64,000 nucleotides of DNA, taken from assembly GCF_050908235.1 (NCBI RefSeq), contig NZ_CP194340.1. One strand, given 5' to 3'. Source of the DNA: Pseudoramibacter alactolyticus. Lineage in GTDB: Bacteria; Bacillota; Clostridia; Eubacteriales; Eubacteriaceae. The position numbers and the translations under genes were made by a program. Positions 1 to 8,150 of the stretch are shown here, piece after piece. The notes under the pieces were generated by a model. It worked only from the letters and a program-made list of their open reading frames with translations. It was not told the DNA's origin and searched no databases. How positions within the stretch are numbered: the first letter of the stretch is position 1; each line of letters begins with the position of its first letter.

Positions 1-595
1 AATCGAAAGAAAACGGCGCCTGATTGAGATAAACCTGGGGGGCAGCCGTCGCATCACCGCCAATGCCGATAATCCAGTCCAGATAACGGCCAAGATTGTC
101 TCCTGTGATCATGACCCCTTTGGGTTTGCCCGTGCTTCCAGAGGTGAAAATAATGTAATGATTCGCCGACGGATCGTAATGATTCCGATAGGCGGCCGCC
201 GATTGCTCCGCCAGCACCGCTTTGATGGCGGCTGGCGTCATCACCCGGCTGTTTGTCGAAACACCTGCATGCAACGTTTCCGTCGTCAGTACCACCGGAT
301 TGGCCACCATTTGAATGATTTCACTCACCCGCTCGAGCGGCATGTTGGTATCCACGGGACAATAAGCCCGGCCGGAGCGGGCACATGCTAAAAAACACAC
401 CAGCATCAGCGGATCCTTGTGCCCGTAGACCACCACCGGGTCCCGATTGTCCCCCAAAACACCGTCGAGCCAATGAGCCAATTTCCCGACATCGCGCCAC
501 ATCTCATCGTAACACATACTGCCCGACCGGGATGAAAAACACAACCGATCGCCATGGACCTGTACCATCGCCTCGATTTGCTTGATCACATTCAT
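1..595 (-). CDS. dltA: DltA-like D-alanine--poly(phosphoribitol) ligase, N-terminal part (cut by window edge)
   Basis: Adenylate-forming enzyme; DltA activates D-alanine with ATP and loads it on the DltC carrier for D-alanylation of teichoic acids in the cytoplasm. About 198 codons are visible from the ATG at 593-595; the reading frame is still open at base 1. The ATP-binding signature YIIFTSGSTGKPKGVM is plain near residue 150, and the N-terminal stretch with YGHKDPLMLVCFLACARSG and PVDTNMP is typical of DltA rather than of acyl-CoA synthetases. An AAAGG ribosome site lies 5' of the ATG. The gene has its own promoter just upstream, so it probably heads an operon (dltABCD would run off the window). 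Another stand-alone amino-acid adenylation enzyme is possible because the specificity region is mostly missing. Confidence 0.75.
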   Translation of the reverse strand, partial: MNVIKQIEAMVQVHGDRLCFSSRSGSMCYDEMWRDVGKLAHWLDGVLGDNRDPVVVYGHKDPLMLVCFLACARSGRAYCPVDTNMPLERVSEIIQMVANPVVLTTETLHAGVSTNSRVMTPAAIKAVLAEQSAAAYRNHYDPSANHYIIFTSGSTGKPKGVMITGDNLGRYLDWIIGIGGDATAAPQVYLNQAPFSFD

Positions 596-681
596 TGTCT
601 TTTGCCTTTCGTTATCCTGAATGACCGAGCATGCCTGTGCTCTGATCTCTTCAATTTTTTCTTGTTGTTTTATCGGAGTCT

Positions 682-710
682 ATCTTATATCCGCTGTTAT
701 GGTGTGTCAA
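682..710 (-). promoter_or_regulatory. sigma-A type promoter of the dltA-like gene
   Basis: On the minus strand TTGACA (705-710) is followed after exactly 17 bases by TAAGAT (682-687), about 85 bases upstream of the ATG at 595. The -35 is a perfect consensus and the -10 matches at 4 of 6 positions. The surrounding sequence is AT-rich. Confidence 0.6.
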
Positions 711-1059
711 TAAGATAATACAATTATTTAATATTTACTAAAATATGTTTTAATATTAATGCATTATTCTAAACCGCATTTTTGCACTGCTCTTTCTATC
801 TTTATCTATGCGATTATTTTTAGATTTTTCAAGGATTACACCGTTTTCATTTTTCCCGATCCGACTGCTTTTTCGCATCCGATTTCTCCGCTCGTTATCG
901 ACAGCGTCGTCAACCCTTTTAAAAATCACTAAAGAATTTTACGCTTTCTAACTTTTACAACATTGCTGCCGTTTGTTTCCCGTGTTCTTTGCCGATGCCG
1001 CCATCAGCAGGGCCAACCATTTTGTGCCACGGTTCCATCTCGCCCAGAACGCAAAATCT
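711..1059. other. AT-rich intergenic stretch, no gene seen
   Basis: Between the dltA-like promoter and the strong hairpin at 1060 I see no convincing reading frame on either strand, no repeat and no RNA-like fold. The short open frames there lack ribosome sites and family resemblance. Confidence 0.5.
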
Positions 1060-1103
1060 AAAATGCCCGGGCCTTCACTCTGCGATGAAGGCCCGGGCAT
1101 TTT
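1060..1103. terminator. strong bidirectional-type hairpin terminator
   Basis: A perfect 17-base inverted repeat (1060-1076 and 1087-1103, loop of 10) has a GC-rich core of GCCCGGGCCTTC type flanked by A4 and T4 runs. It lies about 215 bases past the ABC-exporter remnant of ECF cluster 1 and probably ends transcription of that minus-strand operon. Confidence 0.75.
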
Positions 1104-1316
1104 CCGGTTGCATTTTTATGGTGCTTTCACGGCTCGTCTTCCCGCCGCCGCAGTGATCGCGAGAAGTCTTGACGCGTCAATGATAAAACAAATCAAAATG
1201 ATACGGATGACTGCAATCACGGGAACCCTCTTTTGTATGCTGTCAAGCTAAATTTTCGTATGCTTAAAACACCGCAATCTGAAGCTTTTGCAATCAATAT
1301 ACCGTTTAGCATTTTA

Positions 1317-1443
1317 CTAATTCGCAATTTTCCAGGTAATGGCCTTATTTTTCATGCCTATCAAAATTTTATACAAGCCGCCTTGTTTCATAAGCCCTTT
1401 ATAAGTTCCTCGTTGTTCTATCCTTCCATTGTTTAAATTTTCT
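1317..1443 (-). pseudogene. C-terminal shred of an ABC half-exporter
   Basis: Read on the minus strand this short frame gives LNNGRIEQRGTYKGLMKQGG and then LYKILIGMKNKAITWKIAN before a TAG at 1317-1319. This matches the extreme C terminus of the intact half-exporter at 11972-13708 (LNHGQIEQMGTHEELKNQDG, then LYKTLIEMKSKAAVWKVTN) almost position by position. A TGA closes the frame just upstream, so only about 40 codons survive. The remnant sits directly downstream of the ECF ATPase of cluster 1, in the position where the half-exporters sit in cluster 2. Cluster 1 therefore once carried at least one exporter gene, now deleted. Confidence 0.75.
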
Positions 1444-1466
1444 CATCCATTTGTTACTTTCACAAA

Positions 1467-2933
1467 CTATATGCAATCAGCACTTTTCACTTTAGCCTTA
1501 TCCTTAAAAAAATTTATAATCAAATCTTCATTCCCTCTAACGCAGATTTTTTTATGACCTTTCTCTGACATGAGATAAGCTGTGTTACAAGTTTTAAATA
1601 ACAACTCCAAATCATGTGTAATCAGAATAACCGGAACAGCCTGCGTCTTTTCCTTTATAGCAGAAGAAACCAACGCCATTCTTTGATAATCTAACCCTGC
1701 AGTTGGTTCGTCCAAAATGACAAGTTTTGAATCTTTTAATAATGCAATCAAAAGTGCAAGTCTCTGTTTTTCTCCTCCGGACAATTCATGTGGGTTCATC
1801 ATTCGCTTGTCCCACAATTCCAAGTCTATTAGATATTCCTTTATCTTCTCCAAATATGCTTTGTCCGATTCCTTTTTTAAGGGAATTAACTCTCTTTCAA
1901 CGGTTTCATAAAAAAACATATTTCCGCAATTCTGCAAACTTGCGCCAGTATTTTTCAATCTGTTTTTTTGAGATGTTCCATAGGATACTTTGCCGCTTTT
2001 CATCGGCAAAAGACCGATAAGTTCTTTTGCCATCGTCGTTTTACCAATCCCATTTTCCCCGATCACCGCCATACACTCTCCCCGGTTTAAGGAGAAATTT
2101 ACATGATCTCTCAGCTGATAGTCCTTATTCTTAATGAGTAACCCATCCACTTTAATGAGTATATCTCCACCGACTTTTGGTGCTGCGCTCCTTAAATTTG
2201 TATAATCAAAGCACCTAAGCATATTTTCTTTACGAACACCTTCATTTAAATCTTTTGGTAAAAAAATTTTTTCAAGATGGCCGTTTTTAAGAAGAATTAA
2301 ACGATCTATCATATGCTTCAAATAAGATAATCTGTGCTCTGCAATAATGATCGTTTTCCCTTGATCTTTAAGTTTTTTCAAAACATCTTTTAGTTCTTCG
2401 ATGGATGCAAAATCCAGATTCGCAGTTGGCTCATCTAAAATAACAATATCGCTGTCATAGACCAAGGTAGAAGCGATGGCAACTTTTTGTTTTTGCCCTC
2501 CTGAAAGGCCTCTTATTTTTCTTCCTTTAAGATCCGATATCCCGAGTTGCTGCATCGCATATTCCACTCGTTTTAGTAAGAGGGCGCGTCTCATTCCCGT
2601 ATTTTCCCCAACCAGAGCAATTTCATTTTCAACTTCATTAACAAGGAACTGCTCGTCAGGATTTTGAAAAACATTGCCGACATATTTGGCAAGCTCTCCG
2701 GTCTTATATTCGTTGATGGATTTGCCTAATATCTTTATTTCTCCTGCCAAATTACCATCATATAATTCCGGAATCAGACCATTGAGTAATCTCATTAGGG
2801 TTGTTTTCCCAGAGCCGGATAATCCCGTTATAACTACCACTTCACCTTTTTCTACTGTAAAATCAATACTTTCTAATACCGTTTTGTCAGCATAAGAAAA
2901 TTTATTGATATTTATTTCTGCAGCTTTTCCCAT
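1467..2933 (-). CDS. ECF transporter double ATPase (EcfA1-EcfA2 fusion), cluster 1
   Basis: Cytoplasmic motor of an ECF-type importer; two ABC domains in one chain of about 488 residues. Domain 1 has a Walker A GLSGSGKTT near residue 37, a Q-loop FQNPDEQ, the signature LSGGQKQK and Walker B VILDEPTANLD. Domain 2 has GENGIGKTT near residue 300, LSGGEKQR and VILDEPTAGLD. All catalytic elements are present. I prefer the ATG at 2931-2933 (MGKAAEI) with AGGG upstream, rather than the in-frame ATG farther upstream that lies inside the T-component gene; the overlap with that gene is then 22 bases. The substrate is set by the S component at 3604-4209. The gene is AT-rich compared with its surroundings beyond 5 kb, suggesting transfer. 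Confidence 0.9.
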   Translation of the reverse strand: MGKAAEININKFSYADKTVLESIDFTVEKGEVVVITGLSGSGKTTLMRLLNGLIPELYDGNLAGEIKILGKSINEYKTGELAKYVGNVFQNPDEQFLVNEVENEIALVGENTGMRRALLLKRVEYAMQQLGISDLKGRKIRGLSGGQKQKVAIASTLVYDSDIVILDEPTANLDFASIEELKDVLKKLKDQGKTIIIAEHRLSYLKHMIDRLILLKNGHLEKIFLPKDLNEGVRKENMLRCFDYTNLRSAAPKVGGDILIKVDGLLIKNKDYQLRDHVNFSLNRGECMAVIGENGIGKTTMAKELIGLLPMKSGKVSYGTSQKNRLKNTGASLQNCGNMFFYETVERELIPLKKESDKAYLEKIKEYLIDLELWDKRMMNPHELSGGEKQRLALLIALLKDSKLVILDEPTAGLDYQRMALVSSAIKEKTQAVPVILITHDLELLFKTCNTAYLMSEKGHKKICVRGNEDLIINFFKDKAKVKSADCI

Positions 2934-3604
2934 ATCGCTATCCCTATAAATCCTACGCCGACGATCATCGCTGCATAATCGCACCATGTCAATGATAAAT
3001 CTGCATAGGAAGTTTTTTTACAATCAAACTCAATCCCTTTTGTGATCAATGCACAAGTCAAAACATTGCCTGTTTCAAACGCTTTATAAATCATAGGCAC
3101 TAAATACATTTCAATGCTATGTATTGGTTGCAGTATATTGAACGAAATATTTCTAACTTTTAATCCCTCTTTGATTTCATTCAAATAGCGTTTATATTCC
3201 GGTATAAAACGAATAAAAATGGAAACGCCAACGCATAAATTATTGGGTAATTTAGTCTTTCTTAGTGATGCAATAATTTCTGAAATGTTAAAGTTCGTCG
3301 CGATCCCCGCCAAACTCCAAAGTGGAAATAGTTTAATTACAATAAGTCCCATCGTATAAATGGAACCCAACCACCCATCTATTATAAAAATCTTTGATAA
3401 AATCTTTATTCCGGTGAACAAGAAAATATATACCAAGACAAAAGAAAATGCTTTTTTTGGATTTACCAAAAAAAGCAGAAAAAAGCTAAAAAGAAGCATG
3501 CCCCAATATACAAGCATTTCGCTAAAAAGCAAAACGCTTGTATACATAATCATGAGAATGCCAATGGTCAATGGCTTTAATATCAGACGCTTCTCGAAGC
3601 TCAT
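2912..3604 (-). CDS. ECF transporter transmembrane T component, cluster 1
   Basis: EcfT-type membrane scaffold of 230 residues which couples the ATPase to the substrate-binding S protein. The N-terminal half has several hydrophobic helices (for example LLFSFFLLFLVNP), and the C-terminal half carries the family's amphipathic coupling region (RFIPEYKRYLNEIKEGLKVR) and a last membrane segment. The ATG overlaps the stop of the S gene as TAATG, so the two are translationally coupled. Length and order S-T-A are normal. Intact, unlike its frameshifted paralogue in cluster 2. Confidence 0.88.
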   Translation of the reverse strand: MSFEKRLILKPLTIGILMIMYTSVLLFSEMLVYWGMLLFSFFLLFLVNPKKAFSFVLVYIFLFTGIKILSKIFIIDGWLGSIYTMGLIVIKLFPLWSLAGIATNFNISEIIASLRKTKLPNNLCVGVSIFIRFIPEYKRYLNEIKEGLKVRNISFNILQPIHSIEMYLVPMIYKAFETGNVLTCALITKGIEFDCKKTSYADLSLTWCDYAAMIVGVGFIGIAIWEKLQK

Positions 3605-4209
3605 TAGGACAAAATATCCTTTTTCTTGCTGGTTTTATCAAAGAATTTTTTATTGACGTATTTCCCAAACAGCGTTCCAAGAATGGCCGCAATCATTTCT
3701 ACAGACAATATAATGGCCATATTCTTCGGGCTGAAAAAGGTATCTTTTACCATTTGAGCTTTTTCCATTGTGAATAAATTCGGAAACGTCTTTACTAATC
3801 CTTCTACCCCTAAGAAAAGGATAAAGAAAAATCCGTGCAGAGCATAAATAACCTGCGATACAACATACGAAATACTAATTCTGCCATCATTGATATAATT
3901 GTTTCTATTGCCTATGCAAAGCTCTCCAAGCAAACCGGCTACAACCATAATAGGCAACATTGGAATAAAACCCATAATAGAATAAATGATGCCTGCTAAT
4001 AAATAATAAATAAATATTGCTCCTCTTTTAGGAATTTTATGGCACATAACAAAATAAACAGGAGCGCATAACAAACTTCCTATTGAAACATGTACGAAAA
4101 CCCCATAAGTTCCAAATAGTTGTGTTATCATTCCCGACGCCATACTGATCACAAAGCCTACAACTCCGAGCAAGCTGACGATAATCACATCTTTTAATTT
4201 TAATTTCAT
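3604..4209 (-). CDS. MptD/Trep_Strep-family ECF S component, cluster 1
   Basis: Membrane-embedded substrate-binding subunit of an ECF importer, 201 residues with about five to six hydrophobic helices. The sequence (VISMASGMITQLFGTYGVF, PKRGAIFIYYLLAGIIYS) fits the MptD / TIGR02185 family, whose ligand is not firmly known. The start ATG overlaps the TetR stop (ATGA), so regulator and transporter share one mRNA. A paralogue lies at 17560-18135. No riboswitch precedes it. Which compound it carries cannot be told from sequence; metal-chelate, haem-like or siderophore-like cargo is possible because the sister cluster carries IrtAB-like exporters. Confidence 0.85.
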   Translation of the reverse strand: MKLKLKDVIIVSLLGVVGFVISMASGMITQLFGTYGVFVHVSIGSLLCAPVYFVMCHKIPKRGAIFIYYLLAGIIYSIMGFIPMLPIMVVAGLLGELCIGNRNNYINDGRISISYVVSQVIYALHGFFFILFLGVEGLVKTFPNLFTMEKAQMVKDTFFSPKNMAIILSVEMIAAILGTLFGKYVNKKFFDKTSKKKDILS

Positions 4210-4802
4210 TTATTTTTCCTCCCTTGACATTCATTGAGATATAGTAAAATCATTTTTTTTACGATATCTTTGTTCTTCTGAAATGATTCTTTGCCTCCTA
4301 AAGGTTCGAATGAAGCATATCCGATCAATAAAGAATGGGTGAAGAATATTAAAAAACGATCTTCTAATATATCCTTTGAGATGCCTGAATCTCTAAATGC
4401 TCTATGAAGAATATCAATATATTTAATATTGAGTTTTTTATATATTCTCAACAGCTTCTGATCTCTCGCAATCCCCTCCAACAGAATTGCAAACAATTCT
4501 TTGTAGTCATTATCATCAAAAATTTTAGCCATCATAAAATCAACAAAAGTATCTAAATCATGTCTTTCTCCTGCCTTCAAAAAATTTCTCTCTTCACCAT
4601 AATCAAGCCCCTGAGACATCGTGTCATAGAAAATCTCATAGACATTTTTATAATAGTGATAAACACCTCCAACCGACATGCCTGAACATACAATGACATC
4701 ATCCATCGTTGTATTGAAAAAGCCTTTTTTTAAAATGATTTCTTTTGCAGCATGTTGAATCTGGCTTTTTCTTACATCCTTTGATAATCGCTTACTTGAC
4801 AA
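4206..4802 (-). CDS. TetR/AcrR-family transcriptional regulator of ECF cluster 1
   Basis: One-component regulator of about 198 residues. The N-terminal helix-turn-helix is visible (FFNTTMDDVIVCSGMSVGGV then YHYYKN). The rest is the helical ligand/dimer domain. I place the start at the TTG of 4800-4802 because a GGAGGG (4807-4812) lies just upstream; a longer frame from an ATG at 4838 has no ribosome site and would run through the GAGG hairpin. It is the first gene of the TetR-S-T-A operon and probably autoregulates it through the palindrome at 4845-4860. Ligand unknown. Confidence 0.85.
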   Translation of the reverse strand: MSSKRLSKDVRKSQIQHAAKEIILKKGFFNTTMDDVIVCSGMSVGGVYHYYKNVYEIFYDTMSQGLDYGEERNFLKAGERHDLDTFVDFMMAKIFDDNDYKELFAILLEGIARDQKLLRIYKKLNIKYIDILHRAFRDSGISKDILEDRFLIFFTHSLLIGYASFEPLGGKESFQKNKDIVKKMILLYLNECQGRKNK

Positions 4803-4820
4803 AATTCCCTCCTCTTTTAT

Positions 4821-4834
4821 CGAGGAAATCCTCG
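4821..4834. repeat. CGAGGA-TT-TCCTCG palindrome in the leader of the TetR operon
   Basis: A near-perfect 14-base dyad (CGAGGATTTCCTCG on the minus strand) lies between the -10 box and the GGAGGG ribosome site. It could be a second operator or a leader hairpin that affects translation. No evidence chooses between these. Confidence 0.4.
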
Positions 4835-4842
4835 ACAAAAAT

Positions 4843-4871
4843 ATGTTAGCATCTTCTAACTATTCTGTCAA
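4843..4871 (-). promoter_or_regulatory. sigma-A type promoter of ECF cluster 1
   Basis: On the minus strand TTGACA (4866-4871) is separated by 17 bases from TAACAT (4843-4848). The spacer and -10 contain the GTTAG...CTAAC palindrome, a typical repressor position. Confidence 0.7.
4845..4860. promoter_or_regulatory. candidate operator GTTAGCATCTTCTAAC of ECF cluster 1
   Basis: A 16-base inverted repeat with arms GTTAG/CTAAC sits between -35 and -10 of the TetR-ECF operon. Read on the other strand it matches the palindrome upstream of ECF cluster 2 (18163-18178) at 13 of 16 positions, giving GTTAGAnnnTGCTAAC. Conservation between two clusters with different regulators suggests a shared binding protein. 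Confidence 0.6.
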
Positions 4872-4956
4872 GAGTCATTTTGATGCGTTATTTACTATTT
4901 CTTTTGTTTAAACCATATCGCTGAATTGAATGAAGCAACTGTTAAACAACATAAAA

Positions 4957-5006
4957 AAGGGATTTCGGCAAATCGTCCAAACCTGGACGATTCTTCGGAA
5001 TCCCTT
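4957..5006 (-). terminator. terminator downstream of the ogt operon
   Basis: A long interrupted hairpin: outer arms AAGGGAT/ATCCCTT and an inner perfect arm AATCGTCC/GGACGATT, followed on the minus strand by a T-run. It lies downstream of the minus-strand ogt gene and upstream of the TetR promoter, insulating the two units. Confidence 0.65.
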
Positions 5007-5099
5007 GATTCAAAATCTTTCTATCCTTATTTATTCCCTCTCCTTGATAGAAGGGCGACCGTCTCTATATGGCACGACTGCTCTATCTTGATGTTTCCT

Positions 5100-5320
5100 T
5101 ATTGACCAGTTACCGTGAACTGGCAAAAACCTGCGACCTTTGTTATCGGGAACAGGTCAAGGGCATTTTTCGGTTCGCGGAATCTTGTCAAAATCCCCCT
5201 TTGACCGTTTGCGGGAACAAGTCGAAACCTGCTCTCTTACCTATAAATATGCGTTTTCACATATCTGCCCATCGTCTCAACCTGCGGTATCAGGGAACTG
5301 GTCTTATAACTTTACCCGGT
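5100..5320. repeat. degenerate short repeats (CGGGAACAGGTC-like units)
   Basis: Five diverged copies of a unit like (C)GGGAACAGGTCNAAACCTG occur near 5112, 5148, 5178, 5211 and 5291. The first four are 30 to 36 bases apart. They lie between the ogt stop and its terminator. In one frame the units read as REQV/REL-type peptides, but the frame breaks, so a protein is unlikely. Seen directly; the function is not known. Confidence 0.45.
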
Positions 5321-5343
5321 GCCATCGTCTCACCCCGGTCTTA

Positions 5344-5883
5344 TCATGGCGCTGTACTGTGTTTTGGTCTGAACAGACCGTCCATTTCCACACCCTCATG
5401 TTCGAGAAGCCATATCTTCTTGTCGATTCCACCGGCATAGCCTGTCAGGCTTCCGTTTGTTCCGACTACCCTGTGACAGGGAATGATTAAAGAAATGGAA
5501 TTATGTCCGACTGCTCCGCCAACTGCCTGCGCCGACATCCGTTTCAGTCCGCGCTGCTTTGCGATCTCTTCCGAAATTTCCCCGTATGTCATAGTACGTC
5601 CATAAGGAATCGTCAGCATGATCTCCCACACGGCTTTGCGGAAATCCGAGCAGAACATGTGAAGCTGCGGCGTAAAATCCGGTGCCCTTCCGCTAAAGTA
5701 GATATCCAGCCATCTCTTTGTTTCTGCGAATATCGGAAGGCCTTTTTCTTCGTGCTCTTTTCCGAACGTGTCGGCAAAGTATTTCTGCCCATCAAACCAG
5801 AGGCCGGTCAGAGCCTCGCCGTCGCTGCCAAGCGTGACACCGCCAAGCGGTGATTCATAATGATTTGTGTACTGCATCTTCAT
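5344..5883 (-). CDS. ogt: methylated-DNA--protein-cysteine S-methyltransferase
   Basis: Suicide repair enzyme that moves the alkyl group from O6-alkylguanine in DNA to its own cysteine. The active-site motif PCHRV is present with the acceptor near Cys136, preceded by the DNA-binding helix region (MTYGEISEEIAKQRG, QAVGGAVG). At 179 residues it has the usual length of Ogt. It overlaps the upstream DNA glycosylase gene by 4 bases (ATGA), so both alkylation-repair enzymes are made from one mRNA. The last residues after MDGLFRPK are a little longer than usual. Confidence 0.92.
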   Translation of the reverse strand: MKMQYTNHYESPLGGVTLGSDGEALTGLWFDGQKYFADTFGKEHEEKGLPIFAETKRWLDIYFSGRAPDFTPQLHMFCSDFRKAVWEIMLTIPYGRTMTYGEISEEIAKQRGLKRMSAQAVGGAVGHNSISLIIPCHRVVGTNGSLTGYAGGIDKKIWLLEHEGVEMDGLFRPKHSTAP

Positions 5884-6530
5884 TTCTTCCAGTTCTTTTT
5901 CTTCGGAGCAGGATCGGTAAGTTCAGGGATCGCTCCACCTGCCACTGCCCAGAAATACAGACTTGCCACGCTGCAATAGGGTGACAGCCGCCTCCTGTAT
6001 TTTTCAAACTGATCCTTCGTTATCTTCCTGTGACGATAGACCATGCGCATACCCCGGAGGATTGCAAGATCACCGTAGCTTAAAATATTTGATCTTTGCA
6101 TGCAAAACAGCAAGATCATCTCTGCTGTCCAGATGCCAATACCTTTGAGAGAGGATAATGCTGTGATGGCTTCTTCATCCAACATTTGCTCTACCTTGTC
6201 AATATCGAACTCACCGCTTTTAACTTTGCGAGCAAAATCCAGAATATAATCCGTCTTGACAAAGGTCGTTCCGAAGCTTTGGATCTTGTCTCTGCCTGCG
6301 TTTATCAGCGCATCGGCGGTGATCTCTCCAAGCCCATCGTTCATTCGCCGCCATAAGGTCTGTTGTGCATTGGTGGAGATCTGCTGTCCGATGATATGGT
6401 GAATAACGGAAGAGAAAAGGTCAATGTCGACCGGACGATAAATATGTCCGACGCGATCTATGATCTCACCGAGCTTTTTATCCTTGCTTTTCAGATATTC
6501 TGTTTCCGTGTCGTCATATTCAAAATACAA
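5880..6530 (-). CDS. DNA-3-methyladenine glycosylase II (AlkA-type, HhH-GPD)
   Basis: Base-excision repair glycosylase that removes alkylated purines. The helix-hairpin-helix LSSLKGIGIWTAEMILLF lies at about residues 126-142, and the catalytic aspartate is D154 in SYGDLAI. At 216 residues it is the short form without the AlkA N-terminal domain. The start is taken as TTG at 6528-6530 (MYFEYDD), 3 bases after the MBL gene's stop; an upstream AGGAG lies inside that gene. It is in one operon with ogt and the MBL gene, an alkylation-repair pairing. Confidence 0.88.
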   Translation of the reverse strand: MYFEYDDTETEYLKSKDKKLGEIIDRVGHIYRPVDIDLFSSVIHHIIGQQISTNAQQTLWRRMNDGLGEITADALINAGRDKIQSFGTTFVKTDYILDFARKVKSGEFDIDKVEQMLDEEAITALSSLKGIGIWTAEMILLFCMQRSNILSYGDLAILRGMRMVYRHRKITKDQFEKYRRRLSPYCSVASLYFWAVAGGAIPELTDPAPKKKNWKK

Positions 6531-6533
6531 TTT

Positions 6534-7349
6534 TCATTCTCCTATCGTGATTCTCTCCAGATCGTCCGGGATATAAAGATTCCCGTGATAATACTGCCTT
6601 CCTTCCGTAATGTATAGCTCTTTCCTCTTTTCGATACGCCTGTCCTCGGTATGATAAAGAATCAGATTCTTGATGTTCAGCTTTTCAGCCAGCTCACAGG
6701 CATCCTTTACAGTTGAATGGTGCTTCTCATAAGGATTCCAGATGCCGGCATCCTCTGCCAAACAGAACGCTTCATGCAAGAGCCAGTCACTATTCTCCGC
6801 ATACTTATATGAGCTTTTCTCACACGGTTCATCTCCGCAGCAGGTCAGCTTCTCTCCGTTAGACAGCTTCATGCAAAATCCGAACTGCTTTGCTTTCGTT
6901 GAGCCGATATCAAAAAACGTAATATCGTTTCCGTTAATATTTCTTGTTTCACCGTCATGAACTTCGATCAAGTGCAGGCGTTCATCGATGAACCGTGTTT
7001 CTTTTTTCTGAAGAAGCCTGTTCGCCGCTGACCTCAAAATACCAGTGACTTCGTCGTGAGCGTAGATATTAGCCTCTCCCTCATAATCACCCTGATTCAT
7101 ATACTGGCAGATCATCCTTATCATCCAGATGATCCCCATGATATGATCGACGTGCTTATGCGTGACGAACATCTCGCGCATATCCATCCAATCGAATCCG
7201 GCATGTTTAAGCTGCGAAAGAACGGTATTGCCGCCTCCGCCGTCGACCATGAAATATTGATTGTTTTCACCGATAACAAAGCAGGTATTATAATACTCCG
7301 TCACAAGAGCATTACCTGTTCCAAGCATTGTCAATTCCATTTTCTTCAT
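6534..7349 (-). CDS. MBL-fold metal-dependent hydrolase (RNase Z / lactonase-like)
   Basis: Cytoplasmic zinc hydrolase of 271 residues. The metal motif THKHVDH lies at residues 63-69, a further CCGDE loop and a HHSTVKDACELAEKL stretch supply the other ligands, and YHTED is near the C terminus. The fold resembles the RNase Z branch, but the exosite arm for tRNA is absent, so tRNA processing is unlikely and the true substrate is unknown. It lies 3 bases before the glycosylase and heads the repair operon. The ATG of MKKMEL is used; an internal ATG at codon 4 is an alternative. Confidence 0.8.
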   Translation of the reverse strand: MKKMELTMLGTGNALVTEYYNTCFVIGENNQYFMVDGGGGNTVLSQLKHAGFDWMDMREMFVTHKHVDHIMGIIWMIRMICQYMNQGDYEGEANIYAHDEVTGILRSAANRLLQKKETRFIDERLHLIEVHDGETRNINGNDITFFDIGSTKAKQFGFCMKLSNGEKLTCCGDEPCEKSSYKYAENSDWLLHEAFCLAEDAGIWNPYEKHHSTVKDACELAEKLNIKNLILYHTEDRRIEKRKELYITEGRQYYHGNLYIPDDLERITIGE

Positions 7350-7365
7350 CCTATAAATCCTGGTT

Positions 7366-7430
7366 TATCTCCCCAATCTTCTTAATCACTTTTTGCAGGC
7401 ACCCCGCCGACGACCGCATGCTTATAGGGC
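7366..7430 (-). pseudogene. C-terminal shred of a hexapeptide-repeat acetyltransferase
   Basis: The minus strand reads PYKHAVVGGVPAK and then, after removal of one A from an A5 run, VIKKIGE. This is the standard C-terminal end of maltose/galactoside O-acetyltransferases (VVGGVPAKVI). Only about 20 codons remain, so the call rests on a short motif. Confidence 0.4.
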
Positions 7431-7454
7431 CTTCTCACTTAGAACGTTTGAATA

Positions 7455-7988
7455 TTATTTTATACTCGTTCCAAGCTGTCTTGCTTCTTCCACATTTTGC
7501 TTTTCAATGCCGAACACATATCCAAGATCACGGCAGCCTACAACTTGACTCCGTGCCGCATACCACATCCGTTCGGCCTGTGCACCGCCACCCCTGCATA
7601 TCATGAACAGTGCCGTAAATTTCCTGCCCAGATAATCCACGCCGGCATGTCTTGTAATCGTCTGAAAACGATCGATTGCCAACTTAAGCTCACCCGTGAT
7701 TCCCCACCAATACATAGGAGACACAAATACCAGGACATCTGCCTCCATAATCTTTGGATAAATTTTATTCATATCGTCTTTCTGTACGCGGATATGCTCC
7801 GAATTCTTTAGAATTATCATACATCGCATGCAACCGAGACATCTTTTTATATTCATATGAGCCACCTAAAATTCTGTCACAACATTTCCAACTGACTCGG
7901 CACCTTTTGTAAATGCCTGCACCACTGCAGATGGATTTGCCTTTAGACTGTTAGATCCATTAAGAGTAAGTAACTATTTCATAATCAT
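7455..7988 (-). pseudogene. flavodoxin-family FMN reductase with two in-frame TAG codons
   Basis: The 177-codon frame has the normal length of the NADPH-dependent FMN reductase / flavodoxin-like family: N-terminal LLTLNGSNSLKANPSAVVQA, the Cys pair CLGCMRC, and the FMN-site region VFVSPMYWWGITGELK. A TAG at 7974-7976 follows codon 4 and a second at 7866-7868 follows codon 40. An internal start (MAHMNIKRC at 7865) would lack the FMN phosphate loop and would not be functional. The first TAG also ends a small frame that comes from upstream. Nonsense decay is the simplest reading. Confidence 0.7.
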
Positions 7989-8150
7989 AAGCCTCTTAAC
8001 AACAGGCTTTGAATAAGCCTTTGATTTCAATACTTTGTTTACTTGACGGATGCTACCTTTGACATCAATACCACGCTCTTCACATGAGACAATGCTTTTG
8101 ACGTCAACAGTTTCGCATTCTCCAGCTTTAGAATTGTCGACGAAAAACCG
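7974..8150 (-). pseudogene. small unrecognised frame, C-terminal part
   Basis: An open frame reads RFFVDNSKAGECETVDVKS, continues with a Lys-rich tail (KGSIRQVNKVLKSKAYSKP) and stops at the TAG of 7974. It has protein-like composition but no start codon and no family I can name. It follows a region that is about three-quarters identical to bases 32766-32842. Confidence 0.3.

Noticed and set aside
1104..1316. Small plus-strand frames near 973-1436
   Set aside because: They have no ribosome sites, cross the terminator hairpin at 1060-1103, and run antisense to the exporter remnant.
5100..5320. Short CRISPR array
   Set aside because: The units are strongly diverged and do not separate constant repeats from unique spacers, and no cas genes are present.
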